DNA of 64,000 nt from Caenorhabditis elegans (taxonomy: Eukaryota; Nematoda; Chromadorea; Rhabditida; Rhabditidae). This document shows positions 36,612 through 49,125 of this stretch, piece after piece; position 1 is the first letter of the stretch; every line of letters starts with the position of its first letter. The notes under the pieces are model-generated. The model was given only the letters and a program-made list of their open reading frames with translations, searched no databases and was not told the DNA's origin. A program made the position numbers and the translations under genes. The DNA lies in assembly GCF_000002985.6 (NCBI RefSeq), contig NC_003284.9, forward strand, positions 13,950,001-14,014,000, given 5' to 3'.

Positions 36612-39600
36612 ATGATTTTGACTTTGTGCATTTGTTTTTCAACTGTTTTCTCCTACAATTTTGAAGACGATTTTCGCATTCTGTCTGAAACAGAAACCTG
36701 CTGTGAGTGAAAAAAATAATTATGAAAAAAAAATATTTTGCTCTAAAATTTACTTGGAAATGTTAAGCGTCTCCATGTTGGTTCAACAAATCGGAAGTGA
36801 CAACTGAAACAATTGAGCTATGGCCAACAAATTGCACAAAAGTTTGCTCAATTTTAACCTTCACTTCAACAATTAATAAGATTCCACTCGAAAAACTGAA
36901 AACCACGTTTCAAAACCTGACGGTTTTATGTGGCGTTTTACGGATCGAAAACACAACTTTAAAAAACTTGTCTTTTTTGGAAAATCTTGATTTCATTTCG
37001 AACAGTAATGAATGTGAGTTGAAAGTTTTAACATTTTATATTATCTAGTCCTTCCAGTCGAATTATCAATTTCTCATAACAATGAGCTCGAGGAAATTGG
37101 AATTCTTTTTTCCATGGACTTCTCGGCCATTTTTCCTATTCAAATTGTTAACAACTCAAGATTAGACGCAAGTTTGTTATGCGAAAACAATAATTATGCA
37201 GCTTTTGATGTGATATATGTGCACAAGAACTTGAAAGATTGTGGTACGTTTTTTTGCAAATATTTTGATGTACTGTCGAATTTAAGTAACATTTTAAAAC
37301 CTTTTCAATCGATTATGAACTTAACTGTAACAAACTACAGAAACATTTTGAAAAAGTAAAACTGAAAACCCTGCAAGAAAATATATTTATAATTGTCCCA
37401 TATTGTGTTAATCATTAATACATTTTTTTAAAGTTAGGTTGAATCAGGTTGAAAATTGAAAAGAATTGTTAGTTTGATATTGCTCCCCAATTTTTGTCAG
37501 AATGACGTCAGTTTTATTCAGTAATTTAATGTGCACTGGCAAAAATTTTGGAGTTCAGTAATTTGCACTAACTTGTTGCAAAAGTGTAGAATGAACATAA
37601 TTATTTCAAGATACCAAACGCGCACTAAAAAACAATTTTCAGCGGTTTATAATAAGCCAGTAATTTAAAAAAAAAATGGTTTATGACATTTTTCAAGCAT
37701 TTTTCGATGATTTCATACTGTTTAAAAAAAAGTTAAATAACATTGATTTTCTCTGAAATGTTTTATTTTTATTCAATATGTAAGCTTTTCTAAATGAATA
37801 GTAATGTTCTCAATTTCCGATTAAGCACTGGAAAATTAGTGCTGCAATCTCTAGTAATACTTAAAACTAGTACTGCAGGCAGCACGCATCGATAGAGAGT
37901 ATAAAGTATATAACGTCAATTAAATTATGATTACAGAAAATTTACAAAAAATAGTTTCCCAACACTTCACCGCATACACAATTAAGCAATGACAAGGAAA
38001 TTTAATAGTTGGAAGATGTTTTAATGATTTATATAACCGGTACTTCAAATCAGAAAAATTGGAATTTTGAATTTATTTTTTTGAAAGACATACTACATAA
38101 TAATAACATAATACACAATATTACAACGTAATAATTCAACATTTTCAGGATGTATCGGGACGGTTTTCAACGAGAACAACATTGAGAACTATAAAAACTG
38201 CACTGCCATGTTTGGAACAATGGAATTTGACAACACCTCTCAAATTTCGAAGTTTTCCGCATTATCTAATATGAGAAACATTACCGGGAAATTAATTGTC
38301 CACAATACAAACTTTCAAAATATATCATTTCTTGAAAATGTTGTCAAATTTCGAGGCAATTCAGCAAATGCATCTATTGATTTGCGTGACAATAAGAATA
38401 TGACACATTTTGGATTGAATAACTTGACGGTATATTTAGATTTCCTTGGCTTTGAGTTCAAAATTTTTCTTTCAGGAAATGATAACTCCAGGTCGGTGGT
38501 TTACATTAAACTTTGAAAACCTGCATCCCGACTTTTGTCTGACAATGGAGGAAATGCAAAGATTTACTACAGTAAACGCAAAATTCGTGAAAAATGAAGC
38601 AAAATATTGCAATATTACTATAAGAGAAGATGGCCAGAAAACTTGTGTTTGGGACAAAATGAGCACGTTGGATAGTCAGTGTATTCACGTGATGGGACAT
38701 GTGATCATTAGCGCGGGAGACGAAAGCTATGTTCAAAAACTTCAAACTGTGCGGAATATATATGGAAGTTTGACTATTCAAAATACGAGCTTGGAAAATT
38801 TGGCGTTTCTTGGAAATTTGACAAACGTTGCAAATCTGAACGGTTTGTTCTCCTTCCGCATTTTAAATTTTTCAAACAAAGTGTGCATCGTGCGTTTATA
38901 CTCGGTAAAACGTTGCAACTTCATAGCACACTCTTGCAACTTCTCAGACATCCTTTTATGTTTTAACTTCTTAACAAACCCCCGCAACTTTTTCGCAAAG
39001 ATTCAATAAAATTGGTTCTGGCGACGCACACGCTGTTTTTTAGAAAGCTCCTGCAAAGTTCTGCAGATTCCTGCAGAACTTAAACACGAGAAAAAGTCAT
39101 GCTCTTTCCAGAGGAATGTGTTATTGTTAATTTTTATGTTTGTTAATTGATGATTCATAGTGTATCATATGAACGAAGAGCAACGGGCCAAGGGATCGAG
39201 ACAAAGAAAATTAATGTTAAGAAGCTGCAAGAGTCTGCAGAAACATGTTAGAAAGCTGCAATACCTGCAAGCGCTTCGATTTGTTTTTCATTTGCGCGCC
39301 CCACGCCAAGTTTTGCCAACCTCTGCAGATTCCTGCAACTTCATAACAGTTTCTTGCAACTTTATATAATTGTTTTTATTTAGTTGCAGAAGTTTGCTAA
39401 GAAGCTGCAAGCGTGCGCTATGAAGTTGCAACGTTTTAACGAGTAGTGCCAGTTACGTTAAAATCGAATTACCCTATACACTTAAATTAAATAAAATGCG
39501 TTGCAAAATTGGGACACCAACCAGTATCAGCCGCCGACATCTCACGGACTCCGCGCGCCGGTGTATTCAACTCGTTGTGGGCGTAGCATGCTGTTCCGTC

Positions 39601-40162
39601 CCATCAGCTACAAGGAAAATAAAGCAGCGCCACGATGCCATGACGATGCGCCGGCTGATCTCCGTGATTTTCCAAAAAAAAAAACGGGGCTTGAATTTCG
39701 GACTTTGTGCGTACTTTATTTTAAACAATATTCAATCAACTAAAACTTCAGACACTTCTCCAGCAATTCAGTTAATTTCAAATCCGAATCTCAAAGATAT
39801 ATTCATCAATAATATGGCGGTGAGTTAGATTTAATTGAGTTTTAACAGAAGCAAGTTCCAGTATCCATATACACCTGGACCAGACCGTTTTATCATCCGA
39901 AATAATGCACCCAATTTGTTCTATGATTTTATTGACTGTATGAACTATGAAACTTCAGTGAAATCAAATATTGTCTACAATGGAGGTTTCTGCTGTATGT
40001 TTTTATAGAATAAAAACCGGACTGGATTAGAAAATTGCAGATGATATAGAAAGTGGTGCGGATTATGAAGATGGTGGGAGCAATGGATCAGATAACTTCA
40101 TACGAACCAAAGACTTTTTTGCTGGTGTTGCACTGGCTCTATTTTTTATTGGACACATATAA
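36612..40162 (+). CDS. Receptor L-domain (irld-like) protein, probably GPI-anchored
   Basis: Exons 36612-36702, 36768-37013, 37058-37243, 38149-38429, 38476-38842, 39752-39819, 39862-39994 and 40041-40162 give 497 residues. A signal peptide (MILTLCICFSTVFS) is followed by two receptor L-domains of the insulin/EGF-receptor type. Repeated turns such as LRIENTTLKNLSFLENL, LIVHNTNFQNISFLENV and LTIQNTSLENLAFLGNL are typical of the nematode irld family. Many NxS/T sites are present. The C-terminus (SNGSDNF... then FFAGVALALFFIGHI, ending the protein) looks like a GPI-anchor signal, so the protein would be extracellular with no kinase domain. Family members modulate insulin/EGF signalling; that role is inferred. 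Exon 2 uses a weak acceptor (TGTTAAG). Introns 3 and 5 are long (905-909 bp), and intron 5 contains a transposon. Confidence 0.82.
38901..39443. mobile_element. Inverted-repeat element in L-domain gene intron 5
   Basis: The left end CTCGGTAAAACGTTGCAACT (38901) matches, inverted with one mismatch, the right end reading GTTGCAACGTTTTAACGAG (to 39443), extending further into CTTCATAGC. The interior repeats TTGCAACTTC and AAGCTGCAAG many times. It has no transposase frame, so it is a MITE-like or foldback element. Confidence 0.75.
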
Positions 40163-42033
40163 ATTTATAACAACTTTCTGCAAAAAAGTGAAAATCATTA
40201 CAAATCAATAAAATAACTATTCTGTACAGAAAAGTGGGTTGAAATTTGGTTGATACGTGCAACATTTAGCACTAAAATTTTTTAACACTTTTCGAAAGTT
40301 TCAACGTTATTCGATTCCAATATTGAAACTTGGACAGCCAATCTGCCAATCTCATTCTGAAAACCAAAACTCTGGAGGAACCATGATCATTCTTTGCTGC
40401 ATCGGCTGTGGGAAACTTTTGCTGTAGTTACTTGTTTTTTAAATATGCAAGAGCTCAAGCAGAAAAATTCAAAATTTTATTTTATTTTTTCTACATTCAA
40501 AACCGTGCACGAGCTTAATGGTTATTCAAACAGCAAACTTCGAAAAATTGTTCTATTTCATTATTAACATTTGTTCACTTATTATAATTCTTCTTTGGAT
40601 CTCTTTTATTTTGTTCATAAGACTATTTTGTATTTTGTATTAATGCGCTGTTGATGAAGCGAGAAGTCGATGAGAAGTGTTTGAATGGACGAGTAGAAAT
40701 TGGCGGAGGAAGCTTGCGATCGAACCAAGGTCTTCGGATGTTGTTGGATTGTTAGTCGAGGTTGTTACCAACTGAGCCATGCCGCCACAAACTAATATTA
40801 AAGTTTTGCAAATTAAATACAAATTCCGTGAAAACTTCAATGATATATAAGAATAATTAAACATTTTATTTTTGTGAAAATAAAATGTTGACGTGAAATT
40901 TTTAATCATTTTTAAACTCTTTAAAAAACATTGAATTTTTCCTGTGATTTGGTTTTTTTTTTTAAAGTTTTTCTAAGATTGAACAAAACAATTTCTTCTA
41001 TTAGTATGACACCGCATTGCACGGCCTTGACAACATACATTTCAGCTGCTTTAAAGCTGGATTACCGTCTGTGGGTTATTTGCATTAAATGATAGAATAC
41101 AGATACGATAGAATACACAGTTTTCTACAAAAAAAAGTTTTTCAAATGTTAAATCATTGATTTGTAGGCCAATTTTAGTGTTTCAGCAAATTTCTCTCCG
41201 ACTGCCGAGCTTTCTGCACGGAAAAATGTCTGAAAAATTGGAAAAGCATGTTTCAAATTATAAAACAAAAAAGAAATGGAGAAAAATCAATCAGTTTTGC
41301 CGAAAAACGCAAAAATGTCAAAAATGACGTCACTCATTTGCGCGGGAATTCAAAAATAATTCGGCCCTTTTTTGTTTTTTTTTTCAATTTTTAAAAAATC
41401 ATAAAAATTTAGAAATTAAAAAAAAAATTTTGCAGTTATATTCGGTATATTGGGACTGTGAATATATTTTTATTAGGATTTTTAAAATATGAACAAAAGT
41501 TGCCACGATAGAAACGGTTAAGTTCGAGGGATGGGGGGTAATATGAGGGTGAGTAATAACTTTTTTCGTATTTTCTCAATTTAATCATTTCAAAAACATT
41601 TTGTATGTAGTGTAAAACAGATTGAAACCCCATAATTATTTTTTTAATGCATCGGAAGTGGGAATAGAAAAATGACAGATGAGCCCATACAATATCGACG
41701 AGTTTCAAAAAATCTAAATGTAGTGGGTGAGAAGACAGTCAGAAAAACGACAACGAATCTATTTCAAATACAATTGGCAACACGGCTGCAATGAAATGTG
41801 GAGGAATGGAAATCAGAAAATGAAGATTTGAAGAATGATAATTTTTAATTATTATGATACAGGAGTGGTCGAGATTCTCGATATATTAAAACCACGGAAA
41901 GCGAGGATTGTAATGAATTATTAAATCGAACAATTTTTTAAACTCTCGGCTAGATGAATTATATTAACACCTAGAAAAAATCACATAATTACAGCGTCGG
42001 CGAAGAATAACATGATAAAATGAACTCGACAAA
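40163..42033. other. Intergenic region with repeats
   Basis: No coding gene is seen. It includes a tRNA-like repeat (40640-40795) and AT-rich, low-complexity DNA. 41200-41360 resembles common dispersed C. elegans repeats (GACGTCACTCATTTGCGCGG). Confidence 0.45.
40640..40795 (-). repeat. tRNA-like (SINE-type) sequence
   Basis: On the minus strand, an A box ATGGCTCAGTTGG lies near 40780 and a B box GGTTCGATC near 40725, spaced about as in a tRNA. The acceptor and anticodon arms do not pair fully. A 3' tail of about 80 bp follows, as in tRNA-derived SINEs. Confidence 0.55.
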
Positions 42034-45000
42034 TTAATTAGCTCGTTGAAGAGCTGACAGGGTTGTGCTTCTTGCAAAAGCTTCACAAAAATCGAGGCGG
42101 AGCTGCGTAGCAACAATGTTTTGCGTGGTGAGTTCGTGAGTCACATCTTGGATAGTTTGGTTTACATCGAATATCTGTAACAATAATTTCCAGGTTAACC
42201 ATCGAATTATGAAATACGCGCTGAAACTTAAAGCTAGTTATTTGGAAGCGGCCGACACGTTCGGTGTTCCGCGCAGCACTACACATTCGGATACATGCGG
42301 CGTGAGTGACGCCGTGAGACCGACGCGGCGACCTTATGGGAGCCCTATAATTTTGGAATCACAAAATCTAGAATTCGGTACAGTGTTTAAAAATTTCAGA
42401 AGTCAATATCTTACGATTCGTGTGAGCTGTGCATTCTTGATTTCCTGGCGTTGTTTGATGCGCATGTCTGATCTCCGCTTCTCCAGACGTTTTCTCTCCT
42501 CAATTCGATGATACTGCATCAAGTCTGCTTTCCAATACCAGTCAGTCAATTTGGTGAGAACGTCTTCTACGTAGCTCATAAAAAGATGTTGGTAGCTCAT
42601 TGCCTCCTTTCGATATCTGCAAGTTCAAAATGTTACTCTAAACTTATTTCAATTATGCACTTACTCATCCGGAAGTGGAATACTCATGATCACCTGAACG
42701 ACTTTGCTGATTCGATTGCTTAAGGCAATGATGTCATCGACAATTTTATCATCGTTGAACTCAACATAATCGGAGCAAAGATCAGGGGAATCTTCCATAT
42801 TATCGATTCTTGCATTTCTTTCCCTGGTTCCGAATGTATTGGCCATTGCTCGACTAATACGGACAGTCATCCCTTCGGACAAGCGTAGAATCTGAAATAA
42901 TATTAACATTAGTTTGTTGAGTAGTTTCAAATAGCCAGGTTAGTTTACTGAAAAGAGGAAATAGAAAACAGAACATTTAACAAAATTTAGTATATATATA
43001 TATATATTTAACAATTAATAACTTAGCTTGCCTACCTTTCCGAACGAATTTAACGTTTTTCCGTGATCTTCATAAATTTTCTGTCGAATCGGATCATTTG
43101 TTTCTTTTCCATGACTGTTCTTTTTTGGACTCAAAGCATCACGAATGCCCATTGTTCTGTTGTAGTCGTCGCTAATCATTCTGGTGAAAATTTGAACTCT
43201 GGCGGAAGTGGTCTCAAGTTCTTGCATAGTACAATCAACGAGCGATTGATCGCTGTAATTTTGAATCTTGATAGTAACATTTTAGAAGGGCTTTTGGAGC
43301 TCTTTATCATAAATTGTTTCAAATTTCTAAATTGAAGTATCTGATTTTTTTTCAAGTTATTAGCTCTCAAAAAGAAAAATCCAATTAACGAGGGTTACTT
43401 CACTATTTATCATATTGAATTAACCTATTGAATTAGTACTTACAAATCCTCCGACCTTGAGTAGACAGTGAACAACTGATCCTCAATATACAAGTGCTCC
43501 TTTCGCGTGCGATAAAAAGCTCGAGCTTCACGAGTAATACGTTTGTCCAGTGAATCTAGCTCTTCGTCAATGAACATGCTTTGGATAGTTGAGGAAAGAC
43601 CTTCGTGGTAGGTTTTGATGACAGAATTGTCCTCCGCAAATAACTGTTCGGCCGTTGGAAGCCTATCCTTTTTAATGGATCCGACAAGAGTGCCATCCTG
43701 GAAAAGTTTTTATCAATGTTTTCTATTTATAGTTTTACGAAAAAGTTTAATGTCATGTAGATTCTAGGGCTCCCATCCGGCGTCACTCTCACGCCGCAAA
43801 CGAAATTTTTATAGCGATGCGCGGAACCCAAAAAGTGTCCGACGCGGTGCGATAGGGTATGGCACTATTTGGTGCAAACTTTGCTCCGCGTCCGACACTT
43901 TTTGGGTTCCGCGAATCGCTATAAAGATTTCGATTGCGGCGTTTAAAGCGTGAGAGCGAAGCCGGATGGGAGCCCTAGTATATTCTTAAAAGAAATTCGA
44001 TAAGCGTACTGTTGGAAAAATTATAGGAACCACAGATTCTAAAAAAAAACTGGAATCTGACTAGGGAACCGTCAGAAGGCCCATTGGACTTGTATATGAA
44101 ACCTATGCCATTCGATAGCCCATGTCTTAAAACGGTTACTCGTATATTTTTAGCGGCAAAACTCCAGAACCAAGCTCACGGCGGGCTCTCAAAAATCCGA
44201 AAATAGCACTTTAACGAAGCATTGATGATCCAATTTTCCAATTTCACTTTGATAGTTCATAACTCTGCGGATAAATTTTTTACTGAAAAGTCATCAACTA
44301 AAAAGTTGTTGATATTGTTGCAAAGAACAAGTTTGTACTTAAAAGTTTTTTACCAAAACATTTTTGTTTGAGACAAAACGGCGTGAAGTGCGGCAACTGT
44401 TGTTGTTATTTTTATGCTGTTATTGCTATTCTAATGCTGTTAACTCAAACAAAAATTTTTTTGGTAAAAAACTTTCAACTACAAACTTGTTTTTTACAAC
44501 AATATCAACAACTTTTTAGTTGATGACTTTTCTGTAAAAAATTTATCCGCGGAGATATGAGCTATCAAAGTGAAATTGGAAAATTGCTTTGTTAGATCGT
44601 TAAAGTTCTACCTTACAGTGCTATTTTCGGATCTTTGAGAGCCCGCCGTGAGCTTGGTTCTGGAGTTTTTCCGCTAAAAATTGACGAGTAACCGTTTTAA
44701 GACATGCACTATCGAATGACTTAAGTCTCATATGCAAGTCCGATAGGCACCTTCTGACGGTTCCCTAGTGAGCTTATGCTGGAACATTTCATTTTGAGCT
44801 ACTCGCTGAAGATTTTCCATTAGATTTTTGCGTAAGTGATTCACTATTCTTAAACTATCATACATTTACTTTAAATTAATAATATGCCAGTTATGTATTC
44901 TTTAAGTTAAAAATTTTCCGTTTCTGTTTTTTTTTCAATTTTTATCACAATCAAAACTTACGTCATCCTCTGATTCAAAATCAGATTCACTAATATCCAA

Positions 45001-45805
45001 CTCCAACAACTTTTTCGTAACCAAATACTTGCCGAGAATCTGTCTTCCGCTCAACTTCTTTCCAAGGATCTCTTCTTTAAATTCCTGATAAAACCAGGTG
45101 CTCTTGATAATATCAGTGGACTCTTCTCTGAATCGTCTCAAAAAATCCGCAACAGCTTTTTCCTCTGATGCGAATTTTTTAGAGAAAAAGTTTGCATAGA
45201 ACTTTTTGTGCTGGTTGTGCTCACACTCATAAAGAAGCGTTTGACGAAGAACCCAAATAATCATCGGAGTGAGCATTGCGTAGTCGGTTCTGATAAGATG
45301 GTGCGGTTCAACTTTGAATGGGCAATTCACATCTACAAGGATTTCCACAACTTTCTTGCATTGGTCCCTGGAAAATTTTAAATTGACATTGTTAGTCTAG
45401 GCTTGAACATGGCTTTCATTTTGAAAATCCAAATTTAACATCCCGGCTCAAAGAAATTGAAAGACTCACATTCGCTCTTTGGCATTATCACTGGGCACGT
45501 TTCGATATTTTAATGCTTCTGCTTTTGGATTCGTCTGAAATCCCTTCAATGCGCTGATGGTTCCTCTCATAATCTGAAAAGTAGGTAACTTGGTCTCTAT
45601 ATACAAATTGAAAACTCCTACCTGATTTTGGAGAGAATGCGTTGTTACTCGATTCAAATTGCATCCTGCAAGCACCAATCGCTCCACCAAATTGTCGTGC
45701 GGAGTTGGAGGGCAGTCGCGAAGAGATTGTTTCTGGAATTTAAGCGTTTTATCCAAGGTTTTTGAAAATGTCAAAGCAACTTACCACTATATTTTGTGTC
45801 TGCAT
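42034..45805 (-). CDS. CCDC93-like protein A
   Basis: Minus-strand exons 45785-45805, 45622-45732, 45470-45573, 44962-45367, 43444-43697, 43036-43252, 42665-42891, 42415-42616 and 42034-42174 give 560 residues. The N-terminal 200 residues resemble the conserved head of CCDC93: CPFKVEPHHLIRTDYAMLTP parallels its CPHQLEPHQ...D signature, followed by a helical segment and an acidic hinge (DISESDFESEDD). The rest is charged helix, probably coiled coil. CCDC93 belongs to the COMMD/CCDC22/CCDC93 complex that recycles endosomal cargo with Retriever and WASH. The call is by eye from short conserved blocks and may be too specific. The glycine-rich block VGGIAW of the paralogue is not conserved here. 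Introns 4 and 8 carry MITEs. Confidence 0.72.
42236..42346 (+). mobile_element. MITE family A, partial copy
   Basis: It shares GCGGCCGACACGTTCGG, a CATTCGGATACATGC tract and the right terminus TGGGAGCCCT (42337-42346) with the copy at 58187-58493. The left AGGGCTCCCA end is missing. It lies in intron 8 of CCDC93-like gene A. Confidence 0.7.
43764..43978. mobile_element. MITE family A, complete short copy
   Basis: A 215-bp element has perfect 18-bp terminal inverted repeats, CTAGGGCTCCCATCCGGC and GCCGGATGGGAGCCCTAG. An internal palindrome, GGAACCCAAAAAGTGTC...GACACTTTTTGGGTTCC, is also present. It lies in intron 4 of CCDC93-like gene A and encodes nothing. Confidence 0.85.
44061..44768. mobile_element. 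Long foldback element (MITE family B)
   Basis: The ends CTAGGGAACCGTCAGAAG and CTTCTGACGGTTCCCTAG are perfect inverted repeats. Similarity continues inward for over 300 bp per arm with scattered mismatches; for example, AACCAAGCTCACGGCGGGCTCT pairs with AGAGCCCGCCGTGAGCTTGGTT. The centre near 44400 is a short loop. It lies in intron 4 of CCDC93-like gene A. Confidence 0.85.
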
Positions 45806-46355
45806 TACTGAATTGAAGTGTTTGAGATGCAGAGCTGGAAAATGAAAATTTTCAATGATAAAATTAGTTTGAAAAATCAAAAAAACATAAATTAAAACAA
45901 AAAAATGAGGTTTTTTTATTTGAAACATCAGCGGATGATGGATGCAATGCATTGTGTGCAATTGCGCTAGATTCCACGCGCAGTTGCGGCCAGAGAGACT
46001 AGGCAAATGGAGAGATGCAGAGAAAAATGGCAAGACTTTTCCATCTGCCTTGTGGACCATCAGCATCGTTTATTTTCGAAGCAGAAAAAAGTTAATTTCT
46101 TGTTCCGAGAAAAAACCTGATTTGTATTCAAATTGAATTTTTTGAAGTCAAAATGGTTTTGACAGTTAAATAGGTTGATGAATTTTAATATTTTTGATAC
46201 TCATGAATTCCTTTGAATAAAAAGTTGAAAATCGATAACAGAGCAAACATCCTTGAATGTGATTTATAATAAGTTCAAAGCGATTATTAGCTTTTCTCTT
46301 TTTTTCCGAATATTTATAAAAAATTTCAACATATTTCAGATTACTTTCAACTAGG
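45806..46355. promoter_or_regulatory. Shared divergent promoter of the CCDC93-like pair
   Basis: 550 bp separates the two ATGs. It contains a TTTTCAG-like 3' splice site just before gene A (CACTTCAATTCAG, minus strand) and CATATTTCAG before gene B. No TATA box or long open frame is evident. Confidence 0.5.
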
Positions 46356-49125
46356 ATGAACCGAAACAAAAACAACAAGGTGAGTGCAATGAAATTATTT
46401 TTGAAAAAATTAAATTGTTATACTGATATCCCGTGATTAAAGTCTCAATTTCAGAAGGGTCGCCAAGCTCAATTGGTCCAGGTGGCTCAGCGGACCGTAA
46501 ATTCTACAATAACTGGAAAGCCATTGAGCACTTTCCACGAGGTTATTCTGCATCAACTTTCAATGGTGGGCTATCATCGTGTGCGGTATTTCTCATTGTC
46601 TGGATATGACATGGTATGAAAATTATTCATGATTGATAATTAGATATGAATGTTTTATTACAGATTGTTGGTGGAATAGCTTGGGCAGTCAGCATTTTGG
46701 TGCCGGAGCCAAATGGACATCCTTGGAAATTTCGAGAAAGCTTGCCTGATGATAAGAAGAAGACTGCTAGTGAAAAGAGGTGAGTATTGGTTAAAATTAA
46801 TTTTTTTGAATTCTCTAATTGTGATAAATTGTAACATAGTTAAAGGTGGAGTAGCGCCAGTGGGGATATTGTTGAAAACTACTTCAATGATGCCAAAATG
46901 ACCAAATATCATAATAAAACTTTTCAAAATTTTTTGAATTTTCTTTATTTACTGTCAAAAAGTGTTACGCAGTTTTGGCATTCATAATTTTGGAAGTCGG
47001 CAAAAAATGTTTTTCTACATTTTTTCTACTGTAATTTCATTTTATATATTTTTTTTTGAAACATTGTGGTTGTCGAAACATGCGACATTGCTTTGGATTT
47101 CCCCAAAAGCTCATATTTTTCAAAATTTAGGCAATTTTCCAAAACTATGACCGGAAACTATGAAAAATCTAAAAGTTTTTGGAGTGTTTTATTATTATAT
47201 TTAGTCGATTGGAACTTTTATAAGTGTATTAGACAAATTCCCAATAATGGTGCTACTCCACTTAAAAAAATAATAATATAGATTTTGAATTTCCATACTT
47301 AAATGTTCTTTTTAGTTTTATGTTGATTATTTCTAATGTTTTCTTGGACCTAAACATAAAAAATTTTGTTACAGAAGCGAAATCGCTCAAATTATATATG
47401 CTCTTCAAAAAATCAACTGCCCGTTTGATGCAACTGAACAAGAATTCCTGAATGTGGACTCATCGGTTCTGGTGGATATCATCACTTGGGTGTTACAACG
47501 AATCAGTCGCCAAACCATGGATATGGATCGTTTCAAGTGTTTCATGGCCTGCTTCAATATGAAATATGAAGATGAAGCCGCCGCAGCACTGGACTTCATA
47601 TCTTCATTGCGTCGTCCAAATGCTAATCAATACACCGAATCAGCACGAATTAAACTGTTCGACAATGCAATTCTTCGTGATATGAAAGCTGATAGCAGAA
47701 TTATTATTGCTGAGTATCTTCAGTATGGACAAACTGGCGTCAAGAAGTATCCATCATTTGTTCCTTCTGACGAAGAAGGAAGGCACAAAACTGGATTAAG
47801 CGAGATTTCCGAGGCACAATATGAGAAGCAGCGCCAAGATCTCAAAAAGTTGAGTAACAAAATTTATTCTGCATCTTCGGATACCACCAAACAGTTTGCG
47901 GACAAACTTTTCTCAGCAATCGACAACTTACATCTGGCTGAAAACATTATTGAACTGGAGCAACGATTCAAAGAGGAGGCGGCTCTCTACTATGCCATGT
48001 ATGCCCGGTTTTCGGAATTGGAAGCACAGTTAAGTGCCGCAACTAAGTACACTTCTTTTTTGTGAGTTTATTAATTGCACTGTTTCACTTAAATGACTAA
48101 TGTTTCAGGACTTCTTTCGAGGTCGAGAGAATCACCGACGTCGTCGCCACAACGATTAGTCGGGCATCAATGTTTCACACAGATTTTTCTCAAGAGCTTG
48201 AATTAGCTGTGGAAGTTGAGAAGACGCTTGCTGCAAATAAAGATCAAAATGGTGCATTTAAGAAGTATTGTCCATTTCGTAGAGAAAAATTGGAAAATCA
48301 CCGGAAGGAAAGGTTGATTCTGCAGAAGGTTATTGACGGATCTTTGTATAGTATTTCCCAATAAATTGTTTCAGAAAGCTCAAATCGCCCAGAGCATTGA
48401 GCAAGCTGTCAGAAAAGCCTTTGAGGAGTATATTGAAGTTCGCCAGAAAAGAGAGCAAGGTTCGATGGCCGACAACATTGACGATGATCCATTCAGCATG
48501 CTCAACGAAATCGATCACACAATTGCGAGCGACATAAATGAAATTTTGTCAACAGTCAACAAGATGATCGGTCATGTGAATTCAATGCCTCAACCAAAGG
48601 AGTAAGTGTTTAAATTGATACATACTTCTGATATTATAAGTTTGCAAACATTTTTTGAAAAAAAGTTTTATTTAGATGTTTGGTCATTTTGGCACCATAG
48701 GAGAGGCTGCCCCACTTACCAAATTTTTTTTTCAGAAGGACCGAGTACGACTACCGTGTTGCATACATTGGCTACACAAGCGATGCTTGCATGTTCTTGT
48801 CGGATTGGCTGGGAAAGGCAAAGTTCCTGAAAGATCAACGCAGAAACTTGTGTGAGAGAAATCTCCGTCTAAGCTTTGACACGAAGAAAATGTGCCATCT
48901 GGTGAAGTGCGCTTCTCGTGAAAATGCCAAAGTAAGAATACATTTTGAAACCTTACAAATGAAAGTCGGAAATTTCAGTATCATGCCCTGAGCGACTTGC
49001 TGTTCCAGAAGAGAAAATATATGAGCACCTGGGAACAAGATCTTTTCAAAAAAGCGGGTGCTGGTAACAACTCCTCGGAACTCCCAAAAAGTTGGGAATT
49101 GGACTATGCAGCGTTCAAGAAGTAG
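46356..49125 (+). CDS. CCDC93-like protein B
   Basis: Exons 46356-46379, 46455-46613, 46664-46779, 47375-48061, 48109-48328, 48375-48601, 48736-48931 and 48979-49125 give 591 residues. The head LHQLSMVGYHRVRYFSLSGY then DMIVGGIAWAV closely parallels the CCDC93 N-terminus ([23 protein letters not shown]), followed by INCPFDATEQEF and a helical block, then IIIAEYLQYGQ. The remainder is charged coiled coil. It shares exon layout and C-terminal helices with gene A (for example SIEQAVRKAF here and RISRAMANTF there), so the two are divergent paralogues. The inferred role is endosomal recycling through the CCC complex. Gene B keeps the VGG motif that A lacks, so B is the better candidate for the conserved function. 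Confidence 0.76.
46840..47267. mobile_element. MITE family D in CCDC93-like gene B intron 3
   Basis: The ends TAAAGGTGGAGTAGCGCCA and TGGTGCTACTCCACTT are imperfect inverted repeats, and the interior is palindromic (CCAAAATGACCAAATATCATAATAAAAC and its complement). A related interior, CCAAAATGACCGAATATTATAATAAAAC, occurs at about 61748-62060 in an intron of the PH-TBC gene. Confidence 0.75.

Noticed and set aside
42986..43009. (TA)n tract in a CCDC93-like intron
   Set aside because: It is a simple microsatellite with no further structure.
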